64,000 nt of DNA from Paracoccus yeei ATCC BAA-599 (GTDB lineage Bacteria; Pseudomonadota; Alphaproteobacteria; Rhodobacterales; Rhodobacteraceae), in the NCBI RefSeq assembly GCF_000622145.1, contig NZ_JHWH01000007.1:169187-233186 (forward strand). The letters are read 5' to 3'. The notes beneath the pieces were generated by a model. The model did not search any database. It saw only the letters and a list, made by a program, of their open reading frames with translations, and had not been told where the DNA came from. Every line of letters begins with the position of its first letter. The stretch's first letter is position 1. Position numbers and translations under genes: made by a program. Positions 1 through 11,466 of the stretch are shown here, piece by piece.

Positions 1-630
<630 letters not shown>

Positions 631-659
631 ACCTGCGGCAGGACCACAAGGGGGAAACC

Positions 660-1394
660 ATGCTGCGCCTCGGCGTGAACATCGACCATGTCGCCACCAT
701 CCGCAACGCGCGCGGCACGCCCTGGCCGGACCCGGTCCGCGCCGCGAAGCTGGCCGAGGAGGCGGGCGCCGACGGCATCACCGCCCACCTGCGCGAGGAT
801 CGGCGCCATATCTCGGACGCCGACATCGACCGGCTGATGGACAGCCTGCGCCTGCCCCTGAACCTGGAAATGGCGGCGACGGCGGAAATGCAGGCCATCG
901 CGCTGCGCCACCGTCCCCACGCCGTCTGCATCGTCCCCGAAAAGCGCGAGGAGCGCACGACCGAAGGCGGCCTCGACGTGGCGGGCAACGAATCCATGCT
1001 GTCCGACTTCATCGCCCCGCTGCGCGAGGCGGGCTGCCGGGTGTCGCTGTTCATCGGCCATGAGCCCCGCCAGATCGAAGCCGCGGCCCGCATCGGGGCC
1101 GCCGTGGTCGAGCTGCATACCGGCGCCTATTGCGATCTCGACACCGAAGGCCGGCTGCCCGAACGCGACGCCGAGCTGGCGGCGCTGCGCCAGGGCGCGG
1201 CCCAGGCCCATCTGCTGGGGCTCGAGGTCCACGCCGGCCATGGCCTGACCTTCGACACCGTCGGCCCCATCGCCGCCATCCCCGAACTGCGCGAACTGAA
1301 CATCGGCCATTTCCTGATCGCGGAATCGGTCTTTCTGGGCCTCGGCCCGGCAATCCGCGAAATGCGGCGCTGCATGGACGCGGTGCGCCCGTGA
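660..1394 (+). CDS. pdxJ: pyridoxine 5'-phosphate synthase
   Basis: Cytoplasmic TIM-barrel enzyme of the DXP-dependent vitamin B6 pathway. It condenses 1-deoxyxylulose 5-phosphate with 3-amino-2-oxopropyl phosphate to give pyridoxine 5'-phosphate. The 244-residue protein has normal family length. It starts [18 protein letters not shown], the conserved N-terminal strand, and has the HLREDRRHI loop at about residue 42 and the late GHGL and LNIGH motifs. The ATG at 660 is preceded by a purine-rich AAGGGGGAAA. Its substrate DXP is made by Dxs, encoded at 19962-21887. acpS follows, the usual pdxJ-acpS order of many proteobacteria. Confidence 0.96.
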   Translation: MLRLGVNIDHVATIRNARGTPWPDPVRAAKLAEEAGADGITAHLREDRRHISDADIDRLMDSLRLPLNLEMAATAEMQAIALRHRPHAVCIVPEKREERTTEGGLDVAGNESMLSDFIAPLREAGCRVSLFIGHEPRQIEAAARIGAAVVELHTGAYCDLDTEGRLPERDAELAALRQGAAQAHLLGLEVHAGHGLTFDTVGPIAAIPELRELNIGHFLIAESVFLGLGPAIREMRRCMDAVRP

Positions 1395-1437
1395 TGTCTC
1401 TGTTTTCCAAAGACCCATGCGGCGGCGCGACCCGGCG

Positions 1438-1860
1438 ATGATCCTGGGCATCGGCACCGACCTTGCCAACATCGACCGCATCGCGGGCGTGCTGGCGCGC
1501 CACGGCGACCGCTTTCGCCACCGCGTCTTTACCGAGCGCGAACTGGCGCTGGCGACGCGCCGCCATCTGGAGGCGCCGACCTTGGCCAAGCGCTGGGCCG
1601 CCAAGGAGGCCTGCTCCAAGGCGCTGGGCACCGGGCTCGCCATGGGCATCGCCTGGCGCGACATGGCGGTGGCGAACCTGCCCGGGGGCCAGCCGACGAT
1701 GCAGCTGACCGGCTGGGCGGCGGAACGGCTGGCCGCGATGACGCCCCCGGGCCATGTCGCCCGCGTCCACGTCACGCTGACCGACGATCACCCCTGGGCG
1801 CAGGCCTTCGTGGTCATCGAGGCCATTCCCGACGCCGTGAGCATCAGCGCGACGGCTTGA
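1438..1860 (+). CDS. acpS: holo-[acyl-carrier-protein] synthase
   Basis: Transfers the 4'-phosphopantetheine arm of CoA to the serine of apo-ACP, activating fatty acid synthesis. The 140-residue protein begins [15 protein letters not shown], the conserved magnesium-binding strand, and carries the family helix with [18 protein letters not shown] (positions about 44-61; Glu of KEA is a metal ligand). An in-frame ATG at 1417 would add seven residues (MRRRDPA) that the family lacks, so the start at 1438 is preferred. It sits in the pdxJ-acpS-lepB-rnc-era cluster common in alphaproteobacteria. Confidence 0.95.
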   Translation: MILGIGTDLANIDRIAGVLARHGDRFRHRVFTERELALATRRHLEAPTLAKRWAAKEACSKALGTGLAMGIAWRDMAVANLPGGQPTMQLTGWAAERLAAMTPPGHVARVHVTLTDDHPWAQAFVVIEAIPDAVSISATA

Positions 1861-1914
1861 CTTTGACGGGCCGCGCGTCCCATGAACGCGCGACTTTCGC
1901 AGGAAGGAACGGCC

Positions 1915-2706
1915 ATGGCCAAAAGCGACGCCCGCAAGGATGGGGGCATCTGGGAAACCGTCAAGACCATCTTCTGGGCCCTGCTGATCGCGGGTGTCTT
2001 TCGCACGCTGTTCTTCCAGCCGTTCTGGATCCCCTCGGGGTCGATGAAGGACACGCTGCTGATCGGCGATTTCCTGTTCGTCAACAAGATGGCCTACGGC
2101 TATTCCGCGGTATCCTGCCCGTTCGGCCTGTGCCCGATCACCGGCCGCATCCTGGCCTCCGAGCCCGAGCGCGGCGACGTGGTGGTGTTCCGCCACCCGA
2201 CCCGGGGCGACGATTTCATCAAGCGCCTGATCGGCCTGCCCGGCGACCGCATCCAGATGAGGGACGGCGTCCTCTACATCAACGGCGCGGCCGCGCCCCA
2301 GGTCCCGGCGGGCGAGTTCACCGAGGAACAGCGCCCCCAGGGCCCGCAGGGCAGCCAGCCCTGCCCCGCGCAGATCCGCCCGGCCCAGGACGGGCTTTGC
2401 GTGGCCGAGCGCCTGACCGAGACGCTGCCGAACGGCGTCAGCCACGACGTGCTGAACCTGACCGACAACGGACCCGGCGACAACACGCCGGAATTCGTCG
2501 TCCCCGAGGGGCAGTATTTCTTCCTGGGCGACAACCGCGACAATTCGGGCGACTCGCGCTGGCCGGCCTCGGCCGGGGGCGTCGGCATGGTGCCGGCCGA
2601 ATACCTGATCGGCCGCGCCGACCGGATCATGTTCTCCTCGGCCGGCAAGTCGCTGCTGTATTTCTGGACCTGGCGGGGCGACCGCTTCTTCAAGGCCGTG
2701 AACTGA
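1915..2706 (+). CDS. lepB: signal peptidase I
   Basis: Membrane-bound serine protease that removes signal peptides from secreted proteins. The 263-residue sequence has one N-terminal membrane helix (about residues 17-37). It then has the catalytic serine motif PSGSMKDTL (Ser43), the catalytic lysine in DDFIKRLIGLPGD (Lys103) and the C-terminal box GDNRDNSGDSR. The insert between the helix and the Lys box has two cysteines (CPFGLC), common in alphaproteobacterial LepB. The ATG at 1915 has a strong AGGAAGG site 7 bases upstream; an in-frame ATG at 1882 has none, so I reject it. It likely processes the many signal-peptide proteins encoded here. Confidence 0.96.
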   Translation: MAKSDARKDGGIWETVKTIFWALLIAGVFRTLFFQPFWIPSGSMKDTLLIGDFLFVNKMAYGYSAVSCPFGLCPITGRILASEPERGDVVVFRHPTRGDDFIKRLIGLPGDRIQMRDGVLYINGAAAPQVPAGEFTEEQRPQGPQGSQPCPAQIRPAQDGLCVAERLTETLPNGVSHDVLNLTDNGPGDNTPEFVVPEGQYFFLGDNRDNSGDSRWPASAGGVGMVPAEYLIGRADRIMFSSAGKSLLYFWTWRGDRFFKAVN

Positions 2707-2747
2707 CAAGATTGCGCCGCTCCCCCGGCCCGTGGCAGAATTGAACG

Positions 2748-3437
2748 ATGAAGATATCCGCCGAATTGCGCACCTTTACCGAAAGGCTGGGTCATGAATT
2801 CGCCCGGCCCGAACTGCTGGTGCGCGCGCTGACCCACGGCTCGATCTCGACCGCGACGCGGCCCGACAACCAGCGGCTGGAATTCCTGGGCGACCGCGTG
2901 CTGGGGCTGACCATGGCCGAGGCGCTGTTCTCGGCCGACCGGGCTGCGACCGAGGGCCAGCTTGCGCCCCGCTACAACGCCTTGGTCAAGGGCGAGACCT
3001 GCGCCGCCGTCGCCCGCCAGATCGGCCTGGGCGAGGTGCTGAAACTGGGCCGGTCCGAGATGATGTCGGGCGGCCGGCGCAAGGAGGCGCTGCTGGCCGA
3101 CGCGATGGAGGCGGTGATCGCCGCCGTCTATCTGGACGCGGGCTTCGAGGCGGCGCGGCGGGTGGTGCTGCGGCTTTGGGCGGACCGGCTGGAGAACGTC
3201 GACGACGACGCCCGCGATGCCAAGACGGCGCTGCAGGAATGGGCGCAGGCTCAGGGCATGGGCCCGCCGCGATATGTCCAGGCCGCCCGCTCGGGGCCCG
3301 ATCACGCCCCCGAGTTCGAGATCGTCGTGCGGCTGGACGACGGGCGCGAGGCCACGGCTAGCGGCAAGGGAACGAAACGCAGCATCGAGCAGGCCGCCGC
3401 CGCGGCCATGATCGAGCAGATCGAAGGAACCACATGA
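2748..3437 (+). CDS. rnc: ribonuclease III
   Basis: Double-strand-specific endoribonuclease for rRNA processing and mRNA turnover. The 229-residue protein has the signature RLEFLGD (residues 43-49, with metal ligands Glu45 and Asp49), the second catalytic helix [12 protein letters not shown] near residue 115, and a C-terminal double-stranded RNA-binding domain from about residue 155 ending [19 protein letters not shown]. It begins 42 bases after lepB, and its stop overlaps the era start by 4 bp, indicating translational coupling. Confidence 0.97.
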   Translation: MKISAELRTFTERLGHEFARPELLVRALTHGSISTATRPDNQRLEFLGDRVLGLTMAEALFSADRAATEGQLAPRYNALVKGETCAAVARQIGLGEVLKLGRSEMMSGGRRKEALLADAMEAVIAAVYLDAGFEAARRVVLRLWADRLENVDDDARDAKTALQEWAQAQGMGPPRYVQAARSGPDHAPEFEIVVRLDDGREATASGKGTKRSIEQAAAAAMIEQIEGTT

Positions 3438-4345
3438 CCGAAACGCGCGCGGGCTTCGTCGCCCTGATCGGCGAGCCGAATGCCGGGAAATCCACCCTGC
3501 TGAACCAGATGGTCGGGGCTAAGGTCTCGATCGTGACGCACAAGGTGCAGACCACCCGCGCCCGCATCCGCGGCATCGCCATGCACGAGGGCTCGCAGGT
3601 GGTGTTCGTGGATACGCCCGGCATCTTTCGCCCGCGCCGCCGGCTGGACCGCAGCATGGTCAAGGCGGCCTGGGGCGGCGCCGCCGACGCCGACGTGATC
3701 CTTTTGCTGATCGAGGCGCATCGCGGCCTGACCGACGGCGCCCGGGCGATCATCGACCAGCTGCGCGAGCATGCCGGGAAGACCCCTGTCGCGCTGGTCA
3801 TCAACAAGATCGACCGCGTCAAGGCCGAGGCGCTGCTGGCGCTGTCGGCCGAGGTCAACCAGACCTTCGGCTTTGCCAGGACCTTCATGATCTCGGCCGA
3901 GAAGGGCTATGGCTGCGGCGACCTGATGGACTGGCTGGCCGCAGAGGTGCCCGAGGGTCCCTGGCTTTACCCCGAGGACCAGGTGGCCGACCTGCCCATG
4001 CGCATGATCGCCGCCGAGATCACCCGCGAAAAGCTGACGCTGCGCCTGCACGAGGAGATCCCCTACCAGTTGACGGTCGAGACCGAGCGCTGGGAGGAAA
4101 AGAAGGACGGCTCGGCCCGCGTCGACCAGATCGTCTATGTCGCGCGCCCCGGCCACAAGGGCATCGTGCTGGGCAAGGGCGGCGAGACCATCAAGGCCGT
4201 GGGCCAGGCCGCCCGCGCTGAACTGATGGAGTTCATGGGCCGGCCCGTGCACCTGTTCCTGCAGGTCAAGGTGCGCGAGAACTGGCTGGACGAGGCCGAG
4301 CGCTATGACGAGATGGGCCTTGATTTCCGCGACGGCGATGCCTGA
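3434..4345 (+). CDS. era: GTPase Era
   Basis: Essential Ras-like GTPase that binds the 3' end of 16S rRNA and assists 30S subunit maturation. The 303-residue protein has the G1 loop GEPNAGKST (13-21), G3 DTPGIF, G4 NKID, and a C-terminal KH domain with [15 protein letters not shown] near residue 240. It overlaps rnc by 4 bp (ATGA), so RNase III and Era are probably co-translated, a pairing widespread in bacteria. Confidence 0.97.
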   Translation: MTETRAGFVALIGEPNAGKSTLLNQMVGAKVSIVTHKVQTTRARIRGIAMHEGSQVVFVDTPGIFRPRRRLDRSMVKAAWGGAADADVILLLIEAHRGLTDGARAIIDQLREHAGKTPVALVINKIDRVKAEALLALSAEVNQTFGFARTFMISAEKGYGCGDLMDWLAAEVPEGPWLYPEDQVADLPMRMIAAEITREKLTLRLHEEIPYQLTVETERWEEKKDGSARVDQIVYVARPGHKGIVLGKGGETIKAVGQAARAELMEFMGRPVHLFLQVKVRENWLDEAERYDEMGLDFRDGDA

Positions 4346-4353
4346 GGCCAGGG

Positions 4354-4689
4354 ATGGCTGAAGCCCGGCTGGCCGCGGGCATCTGGGTCGCGGCCTATCT
4401 GCGGCGGCTGGGGCTGGCGGGCATCCCGGCCTATGTCACCCGGCACGGCGACGACACCGCAGGCAGCGTCATGGTCAAATGCACCACCCTGGACGGACAG
4501 GCCAGCCTGTGGGGCCGGGAATGGGACTTCGAGACGGACCGACGGCCCTGGCAGCGCCTGTCCGAAGGCCCCGAGCCCGAGGTCGACGCCCGCATCGCCC
4601 GCGACGTGGCCCGCGACCCCGACCTGTGGGTGATCGAGATCGAAAGCCGCGACGGCCGCACCCTGCTGGATCAGGATGGCCTAGACTGA
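4354..4689 (+). CDS. DUF1491 family protein
   Basis: Small cytoplasmic protein of 111 residues belonging, from its start (RLAAGIWVAAYLRRL) and WVIEIESRDGRTLLD tail, to the alphaproteobacterial DUF1491 family. No function is established and no catalytic motif is visible. It starts 8 bases after era and is probably in the same transcript. In many relatives recO is found in this neighbourhood, but here a 253-bp gap carrying an inverted repeat and then gyrB follow. Confidence 0.8.
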   Translation: MAEARLAAGIWVAAYLRRLGLAGIPAYVTRHGDDTAGSVMVKCTTLDGQASLWGREWDFETDRRPWQRLSEGPEPEVDARIARDVARDPDLWVIEIESRDGRTLLDQDGLD

Positions 4690-4695
4690 CTGTCG

Positions 4696-4828
4696 TTTCC
4701 TTGTTGCCCAAATACCCACATGCCACCGCGCCGCCGCCGCTGCTGCATGAGTACTTGCGAAACCGCGAAGGCACCGACGGGGGCGCTTGTGGGAACCGTC
4801 GCCACGGGTATTTGGACAACAAGGAAGC
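4696..4828. repeat. inverted pair of the dispersed GGGTATTTgG repeat upstream of gyrB
   Basis: Positions 4696-4717 read TTTCCTTGTTGCCCAAATACCC and 4806-4828 read the near-exact reverse complement (GGGTATTTGGACAACAAGGAA). Arms of about 21 bases with one mismatch are separated by roughly 88 bases. The arms match the dispersed repeat seen at 11261, 24011, 50322 and 62680. The structure lies between the DUF1491 stop and the gyrB promoter. It could form a long hairpin ending the upstream transcript, or be a small non-autonomous element with inverted ends. The spacer encodes nothing recognisable. Confidence 0.75.
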
Positions 4829-4884
4829 TGGGCGTCCTGTCCCGGATGACAAGACTGGCAGATACCAAATCCTGTGGCTTTCCC

Positions 4885-7381
<2,497 letters not shown>

Positions 7382-7600
7382 ACCGGTTCGTTCAAATCTC
7401 ACGTTTCAGTCGCGGTTTTGTTATGCAACCAGGGCGAGAATGTTGCAGTTTGGACGCGCCTCGGATCTTGGCTTCGATCTCAGGTTCGTGCCTTGTTGCA
7501 CCCGGGCGGAGGCGGGACTACCTCCGTATGAAAAGAAGCCCAGCACATATGCGCGCCGGCCATACGATTCGCAGGCGCACGCGACCCAGGAGATGACAAG

Positions 7601-8320
7601 ATGACGATGAAATCCGTTGCCCTTGCGGCCTCGACCCTGATCCTTGGAACGGCGGCAGCGCATGCCGGTGGCTATGTTCCCCCGGTTGTCGAAACCGCTC
7701 CGGCGCCGGTCGTCATCGAAACGCCGGTCGGTTCGTGGCAGGGCGGCTATGCCGGTCTGACCCTGGGCTATGCCTTCAGCGGCAAGGATCGCGTTGGCCT
7801 CAGCGCTTCGGGCGTCGATGGGTCCGATGACGATTTTCTGGGCGATGTGGGCGAACTGAAGCTGAGCGGTGCCAATGCCGGCGTGCGCCTGGGCTATCGC
7901 TGGCAGCGCGACAACTGGGTTTTCGGCCCGGAACTGTCCTATGAAGGCGGCAGCATCAAGGACGACATCTCGGGCGAACTCGGCGGTGTTGCCTATGAAG
8001 CCAAGTCCGAGATCAATAGCGTCCTGGCCCTGCGCCTCAAGACCGGCTACGCCGTGCGTCCCGATACCCTGATCTATGGTATCGCCGGTGTTGCCCGCGC
8101 CGATGTGGACTATGAAGTCAACGGTGTCGAGGAAGGCTACAAGCACACCGGCTATGTGGTCGGTCTGGGCGTCGAAAAACAGCTGAACGACAAGTGGTCG
8201 GTCACCGGCGAATATGAATATGCCAGCTTCGGCAAGGAAGGCATCTCGGTCGGCGACCTGACCACCGAGGCGACCGCGAAATACAACAACGTCAAGGTGG
8301 GCGTGAACTTCCGGTTCTGA
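7601..8320 (+). CDS. outer membrane beta-barrel protein (Omp25/opacity-like)
   Basis: Secreted outer-membrane porin-like protein of 239 residues. The N-terminus is a signal peptide (SVALAASTLILGTAAAHA, cleaved near residue 23), followed by a short proline/valine-rich linker. The rest is amphipathic strands with repeated YAGLTLGYAF and GVRLGYRW type motifs, ending KVGVNFRF with the terminal phenylalanine typical of BamA-inserted barrels. This matches the small eight-stranded opacity/Omp25 family common in alphaproteobacteria; the exact role is unknown. Start chosen at 7601 because AGGAG lies 8 bases upstream; an ATG at 7607 would be too far. Its stop is followed by a strong terminator. Confidence 0.85.
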   Translation: MTMKSVALAASTLILGTAAAHAGGYVPPVVETAPAPVVIETPVGSWQGGYAGLTLGYAFSGKDRVGLSASGVDGSDDDFLGDVGELKLSGANAGVRLGYRWQRDNWVFGPELSYEGGSIKDDISGELGGVAYEAKSEINSVLALRLKTGYAVRPDTLIYGIAGVARADVDYEVNGVEEGYKHTGYVVGLGVEKQLNDKWSVTGEYEYASFGKEGISVGDLTTEATAKYNNVKVGVNFRF

Positions 8321-8341
8321 TCCCAGCGCGTCATGAACAGC

Positions 8342-8368
8342 AAAGGGCCGCCTTGCGCGGCCCTTTTT
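8342..8368 (+). terminator. Rho-independent terminator after the outer-membrane protein gene
   Basis: A perfect 10-bp stem (AAAGGGCCGC, 8342-8351, with GCGGCCCTTT, 8357-8366) around a 5-base loop ends in five T residues. It lies 21 bases after the outer-membrane protein stop and just before the converging pdeM stop. The A-run on the far side makes it partly bidirectional. Confidence 0.9.
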
Positions 8369-8377
8369 CTTTGCCGC

Positions 8378-9037
8378 TCAGCGGCGCAGGGGGGACAGTC
8401 CCACCGGCAGGACGATGGGCCGGGGACCGCAGGCAATGGCCAGCCCGCGCGGGACCAGCGCGGTCAAGGCCGGATCGTCGCAGGCCAGCCCGCCGGTATA
8501 GGCCCCGAAGGCCGGCAGGATCAGATGATCCGCCCCCAGTAGAAAGGCCCGCCGCCGTTCGCCTGCCAGGCGGACCGCCGGGTGATAATGGCCGCAGATA
8601 TCGGGGCCCGGCCCCGGTTCGTGGCGCAAGGCGACGCGGCCGAGACGCAGCGCCTCCTGCGCCTGCCCCGGCAGGCCGGCCGGCGCCTCGGGATCGTGGT
8701 TGCCCAGCACCCAGATCCAGTCCCGGCCCCGTGCCAGGTCCGCAAGCCCCCTGGCGATCGCCTCGTCCAGCGCGCCCGCCGCCGCCATGTCGTCGAACCC
8801 GTCGCCCAGGCTCACGATCGCGGCGGGCTCAAGCGCCACCACCTCGGCCGCCAGCCGCTCCAGCGTGGCGCGCCCTTCATAGGGGGGCAGCAGCGGCCCG
8901 CCGCGCCGGGCCATGCGCTCGGACTTGCCCAGATGCAGGTCGGCGATGACCAGCCAGCGCCCCTCGGGCCACCAGAGTGCGCCCGAGCCGCGGGCCACCA
9001 GCCGCAGGCCGTGATACTCGAACCCATATCCGCTCAC
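8378..9037 (-). CDS. pdeM: ligase-associated DNA damage response endonuclease PdeM
   Basis: Calcineurin-like metallophosphoesterase of 219 residues. The metal-binding motifs appear in order: DLHLGKSE (about residues 33-40), GDGFDD, GNHD and GHYHP. The family is defined by its co-occurrence with an ATP-dependent ligase, an Lhr-like helicase and a beta-lactamase-fold exonuclease, exactly the genes upstream here. The first codon overlaps the helicase stop by 4 bp (9034-9037), so it is the last gene of a tightly coupled four-gene repair operon. A role as a nuclease in DNA repair is known for the family only by inference. Confidence 0.9.
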   Translation of the reverse strand: MSGYGFEYHGLRLVARGSGALWWPEGRWLVIADLHLGKSERMARRGGPLLPPYEGRATLERLAAEVVALEPAAIVSLGDGFDDMAAAGALDEAIARGLADLARGRDWIWVLGNHDPEAPAGLPGQAQEALRLGRVALRHEPGPGPDICGHYHPAVRLAGERRRAFLLGADHLILPAFGAYTGGLACDDPALTALVPRGLAIACGPRPIVLPVGLSPLRR

Positions 9038-11466
9038 GTCAGGGCCTCCAGCCCGGCCTCACGCATCAGCGCCTCGGCCTCGATCCGCGCCAGCCGCTCG
9101 CGCCCCTCGCCCCGGATCGGCACACGACCGCGTTCCAGCATCATCGGCGCGGCCAAGGGCGAGACGCGGTCCAGCACCCGATGTTCGCGCAGGGGCGAGC
9201 GGGCCAGCATCTCCTCGACCCGGCCGAAATCCACCAGGCCCCGGCCCGCCTCCTCCGCCGTCACGCGCAGCATCAGGTGGCCGGGATCATAGCGGCGCAG
9301 CGTATCGTAAAGGATGTCGCTGGAAAAGGTCGCCTGCCGCCCGCTCTTGCGCAGGCCGGGGGTGTTGCGCTGGATCAGCCCGGCCACGGTGGCGACATTG
9401 CGAAACGTCCGCTTCATCACCGCGTTCTCGCCCAGCCAGTCGCCCAGGCCCGCCCGCAACCGGCTGACGTCCAGCAGCGGGTCCGGGTCCAGCACCGGGT
9501 CCAGCGACCAGGCCAGCAGGGCGTAATCGGTGGACAGGAACCCCAGGGGGCCCAGCCCCTCTTCCTCCATCTCGCGGGTGACCAGCAGGCCCAGCGTCTG
9601 CAGCGCATGACGGCCCGCAAAACCGTAAAGCGCGAAATAGTTGCGGCCCGCATGGGGAAAGCTTTCCGACAGCAGCAGGCCCGGGCGCGGCAAGCGGCTG
9701 AAGCGGGCCTGCAAGGCCAGCCAGTCGCGGGTGTCGGGCGGCAGGACCGCATGGCGGGCCGGATCGCCGATCAGCGCCAGGACGCGATGGGCAAGCTGGG
9801 TGGACATGGCGGGCTTCAGCCCGGAATAGACGGCGATCTTGGGCTCGCGCCGGGGATCGGGCGTCACCTCGACCACCATCTCGCGCAGCGCGTCCATGCG
9901 CACGACGCTGCCGCCGATCAGGAAGCTGTCGCCGGGAACAAGGCTCGAGGCGAAGGACTCCTCGACCTCGCCCAAGGGCGCGCCGCCCCGGCCGCGCAGC
10001 CGGACCTTCAGCATCTCGGCCTCGACGATGGTGCCGACGTTCATGCGCAACAGCTTCGTCGCCCGCGGATCGCGCAGATGCCACAGCCCGCCCTTCAGCA
10101 TCAGCCGCTGCCAGCGGTCATAGGCGCGCAGCGCATAGCCGCCGGTCGCCGCGAAATCCAGGCAGGCGTCGAAGTCGGCCCGGCTGAGGCCGCGATAAGG
10201 ACCGGCGGTCACCACCTCGGCATAAAGGGCATCGGCCTCGAAGGGCCCCGCGCAGGCGCTCAGCAGGATATGCTGGCAGAGCACGTCCAGCGGCCCCGGC
10301 CCGCGGGGATCGCCGTCCAGCGCGCGCGCGCGCACCGCCTCCAGCGCGGCGATGCATTCGATCTGCTCGAAGCGGTTGGCCGGGACGATCCGCGCCCTGG
10401 AGGGCGCGTTGTAGCGGTGGTTCGCCCGGCCGATGCGCTGCACCAGGCGCTTGACGTTCTTGGGCGCGCCAATCTGGATCACCAGGTCGACCGCGCCCCA
10501 GTCGATGCCCAGATCCAGGCTGCCGGTCGCCACCACGGCCCGCAATGCGCCCGCCGCCATCGCCGCCTCGACCCGGGCGCGCTGTTCGCGCGCCAGGCTG
10601 CCGTGATGCAGCCCGATGGGCAGGTTCTCCTCGTTCGCGGCCCAAAGCGCCTGAAAGAACACCTCGGCCTGGGCGCGGGTGTTGATGAAGATGATGGTGG
10701 TGCGCGCCGCCTTGACCGCCTCGAGCACCTCGGGGATGGCATAGCGCCCGCCGCTGCCGGCCCACGGCGCGGGCCGGGCGGTCGCCAGCATGGCGATGTC
10801 GGGGTCGGGGCCGGGATCGGCCTCGACGATCTCGACGGGACGCGCGCCCGCCATGAAGCCCGCCAGCGCCTGCGGATCCTCGACCGTGGCCGACAGGCCC
10901 GTCACCCGCAGCGCGGGCGACAGCCGCCGCAGCCGCGCCAGCCCCAGCATCAGCTGGTCGCCGCGCTTGCTTTCGGCCAGGGCGTGCAATTCGTCCAGCA
11001 CCACCCGGCGCAGGCCGCCAAAGATCGCCGGCGCCTCGGGATAGCTCAGCATCAGGGCCAGGCTTTCGGGCGTGGTCAGCAGCACATGCGGCGGGTCCAC
11101 GCGCTGGCGGCGGCGCTGGGTCTGGCCAGTGTCGCCGGTGCGGTCCTCGACGCGGATCGCCAGCCCCAGTTCGGCCACCGGACGCGCCAGATTGCGCCGG
11201 ATATCCGCCGTCAGTGCCTTCAAGGGCGAGACGTAAAGCGAATGCAGCCCGCCCCTGCCGCTTTCACCGTTTTCCAAATACCCATCCGGCCCCGCCGCCT
11301 GCGCAAGCTCCACCAGCGAGGGCAGGAACCCCGCCAGCGTCTTGCCGCCGCCGGTCGGCGCGATCAGCAGGCTGTCGCCTTGCGCCGCCAGCAACGCCAG
11401 CTGATGCGGATGGGGCTGCCAGCCCTGCCGGGCGAACCAGTCGTGAAATAACGGCGGCAGGATCAC
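9034..11466 (-). CDS. ligase-associated DNA damage response DEXH-box helicase (Lhr-like)
   Basis: Superfamily 2 helicase of 810 residues. It has Walker A PTGGGKTLAG near residue 37, SPLKALTADI (motif Ia), a DELHALAESKRGD box (motif II), SATV (motif III) and the C-terminal QRIGRANHR motif VI, followed by the Lhr-specific winged-helix region. It starts at a GTG (11466) that overlaps the ligase stop by 4 bp; the frame extends upstream into nonsense opposite the ligase. Between motifs I and Ia it contains a segment GYLENGES encoded by a copy of a dispersed DNA repeat (11261-11285). Predicted to unwind damaged DNA for its partner nucleases and ligase. Confidence 0.9.
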   Translation of the reverse strand: MILPPLFHDWFARQGWQPHPHQLALLAAQGDSLLIAPTGGGKTLAGFLPSLVELAQAAGPDGYLENGESGRGGLHSLYVSPLKALTADIRRNLARPVAELGLAIRVEDRTGDTGQTQRRRQRVDPPHVLLTTPESLALMLSYPEAPAIFGGLRRVVLDELHALAESKRGDQLMLGLARLRRLSPALRVTGLSATVEDPQALAGFMAGARPVEIVEADPGPDPDIAMLATARPAPWAGSGGRYAIPEVLEAVKAARTTIIFINTRAQAEVFFQALWAANEENLPIGLHHGSLAREQRARVEAAMAAGALRAVVATGSLDLGIDWGAVDLVIQIGAPKNVKRLVQRIGRANHRYNAPSRARIVPANRFEQIECIAALEAVRARALDGDPRGPGPLDVLCQHILLSACAGPFEADALYAEVVTAGPYRGLSRADFDACLDFAATGGYALRAYDRWQRLMLKGGLWHLRDPRATKLLRMNVGTIVEAEMLKVRLRGRGGAPLGEVEESFASSLVPGDSFLIGGSVVRMDALREMVVEVTPDPRREPKIAVYSGLKPAMSTQLAHRVLALIGDPARHAVLPPDTRDWLALQARFSRLPRPGLLLSESFPHAGRNYFALYGFAGRHALQTLGLLVTREMEEEGLGPLGFLSTDYALLAWSLDPVLDPDPLLDVSRLRAGLGDWLGENAVMKRTFRNVATVAGLIQRNTPGLRKSGRQATFSSDILYDTLRRYDPGHLMLRVTAEEAGRGLVDFGRVEEMLARSPLREHRVLDRVSPLAAPMMLERGRVPIRGEGRERLARIEAEALMREAGLEALT
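11261..11285 (-). repeat. dispersed repeat copy inside the helicase coding sequence
   Basis: On the minus strand this reads ATGGGTATTTGGAAAACGGT followed by GAAAG. It matches the intergenic copy at 50322-50346 at 24 of 25 positions. It is translated in frame as part of GYLENGES within the helicase, in a loop between the Walker A motif and motif Ia where no conserved motif is expected. Insertion of a repeat into a surface loop is the simplest reading. Confidence 0.75.

Noticed and set aside
7382..7600. TTGCAC-N17-TACCTC (7496-7524) as a promoter for the outer-membrane protein gene
   Set aside because: The -10 match is too weak to list; a promoter must lie in this 219-bp gap but I cannot place it with confidence.
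8977..11451. An 824-residue plus-strand open frame opposite the helicase
   Set aside because: Antisense shadow with no recognisable domain; the minus-strand helicase carries all SF2 motifs.
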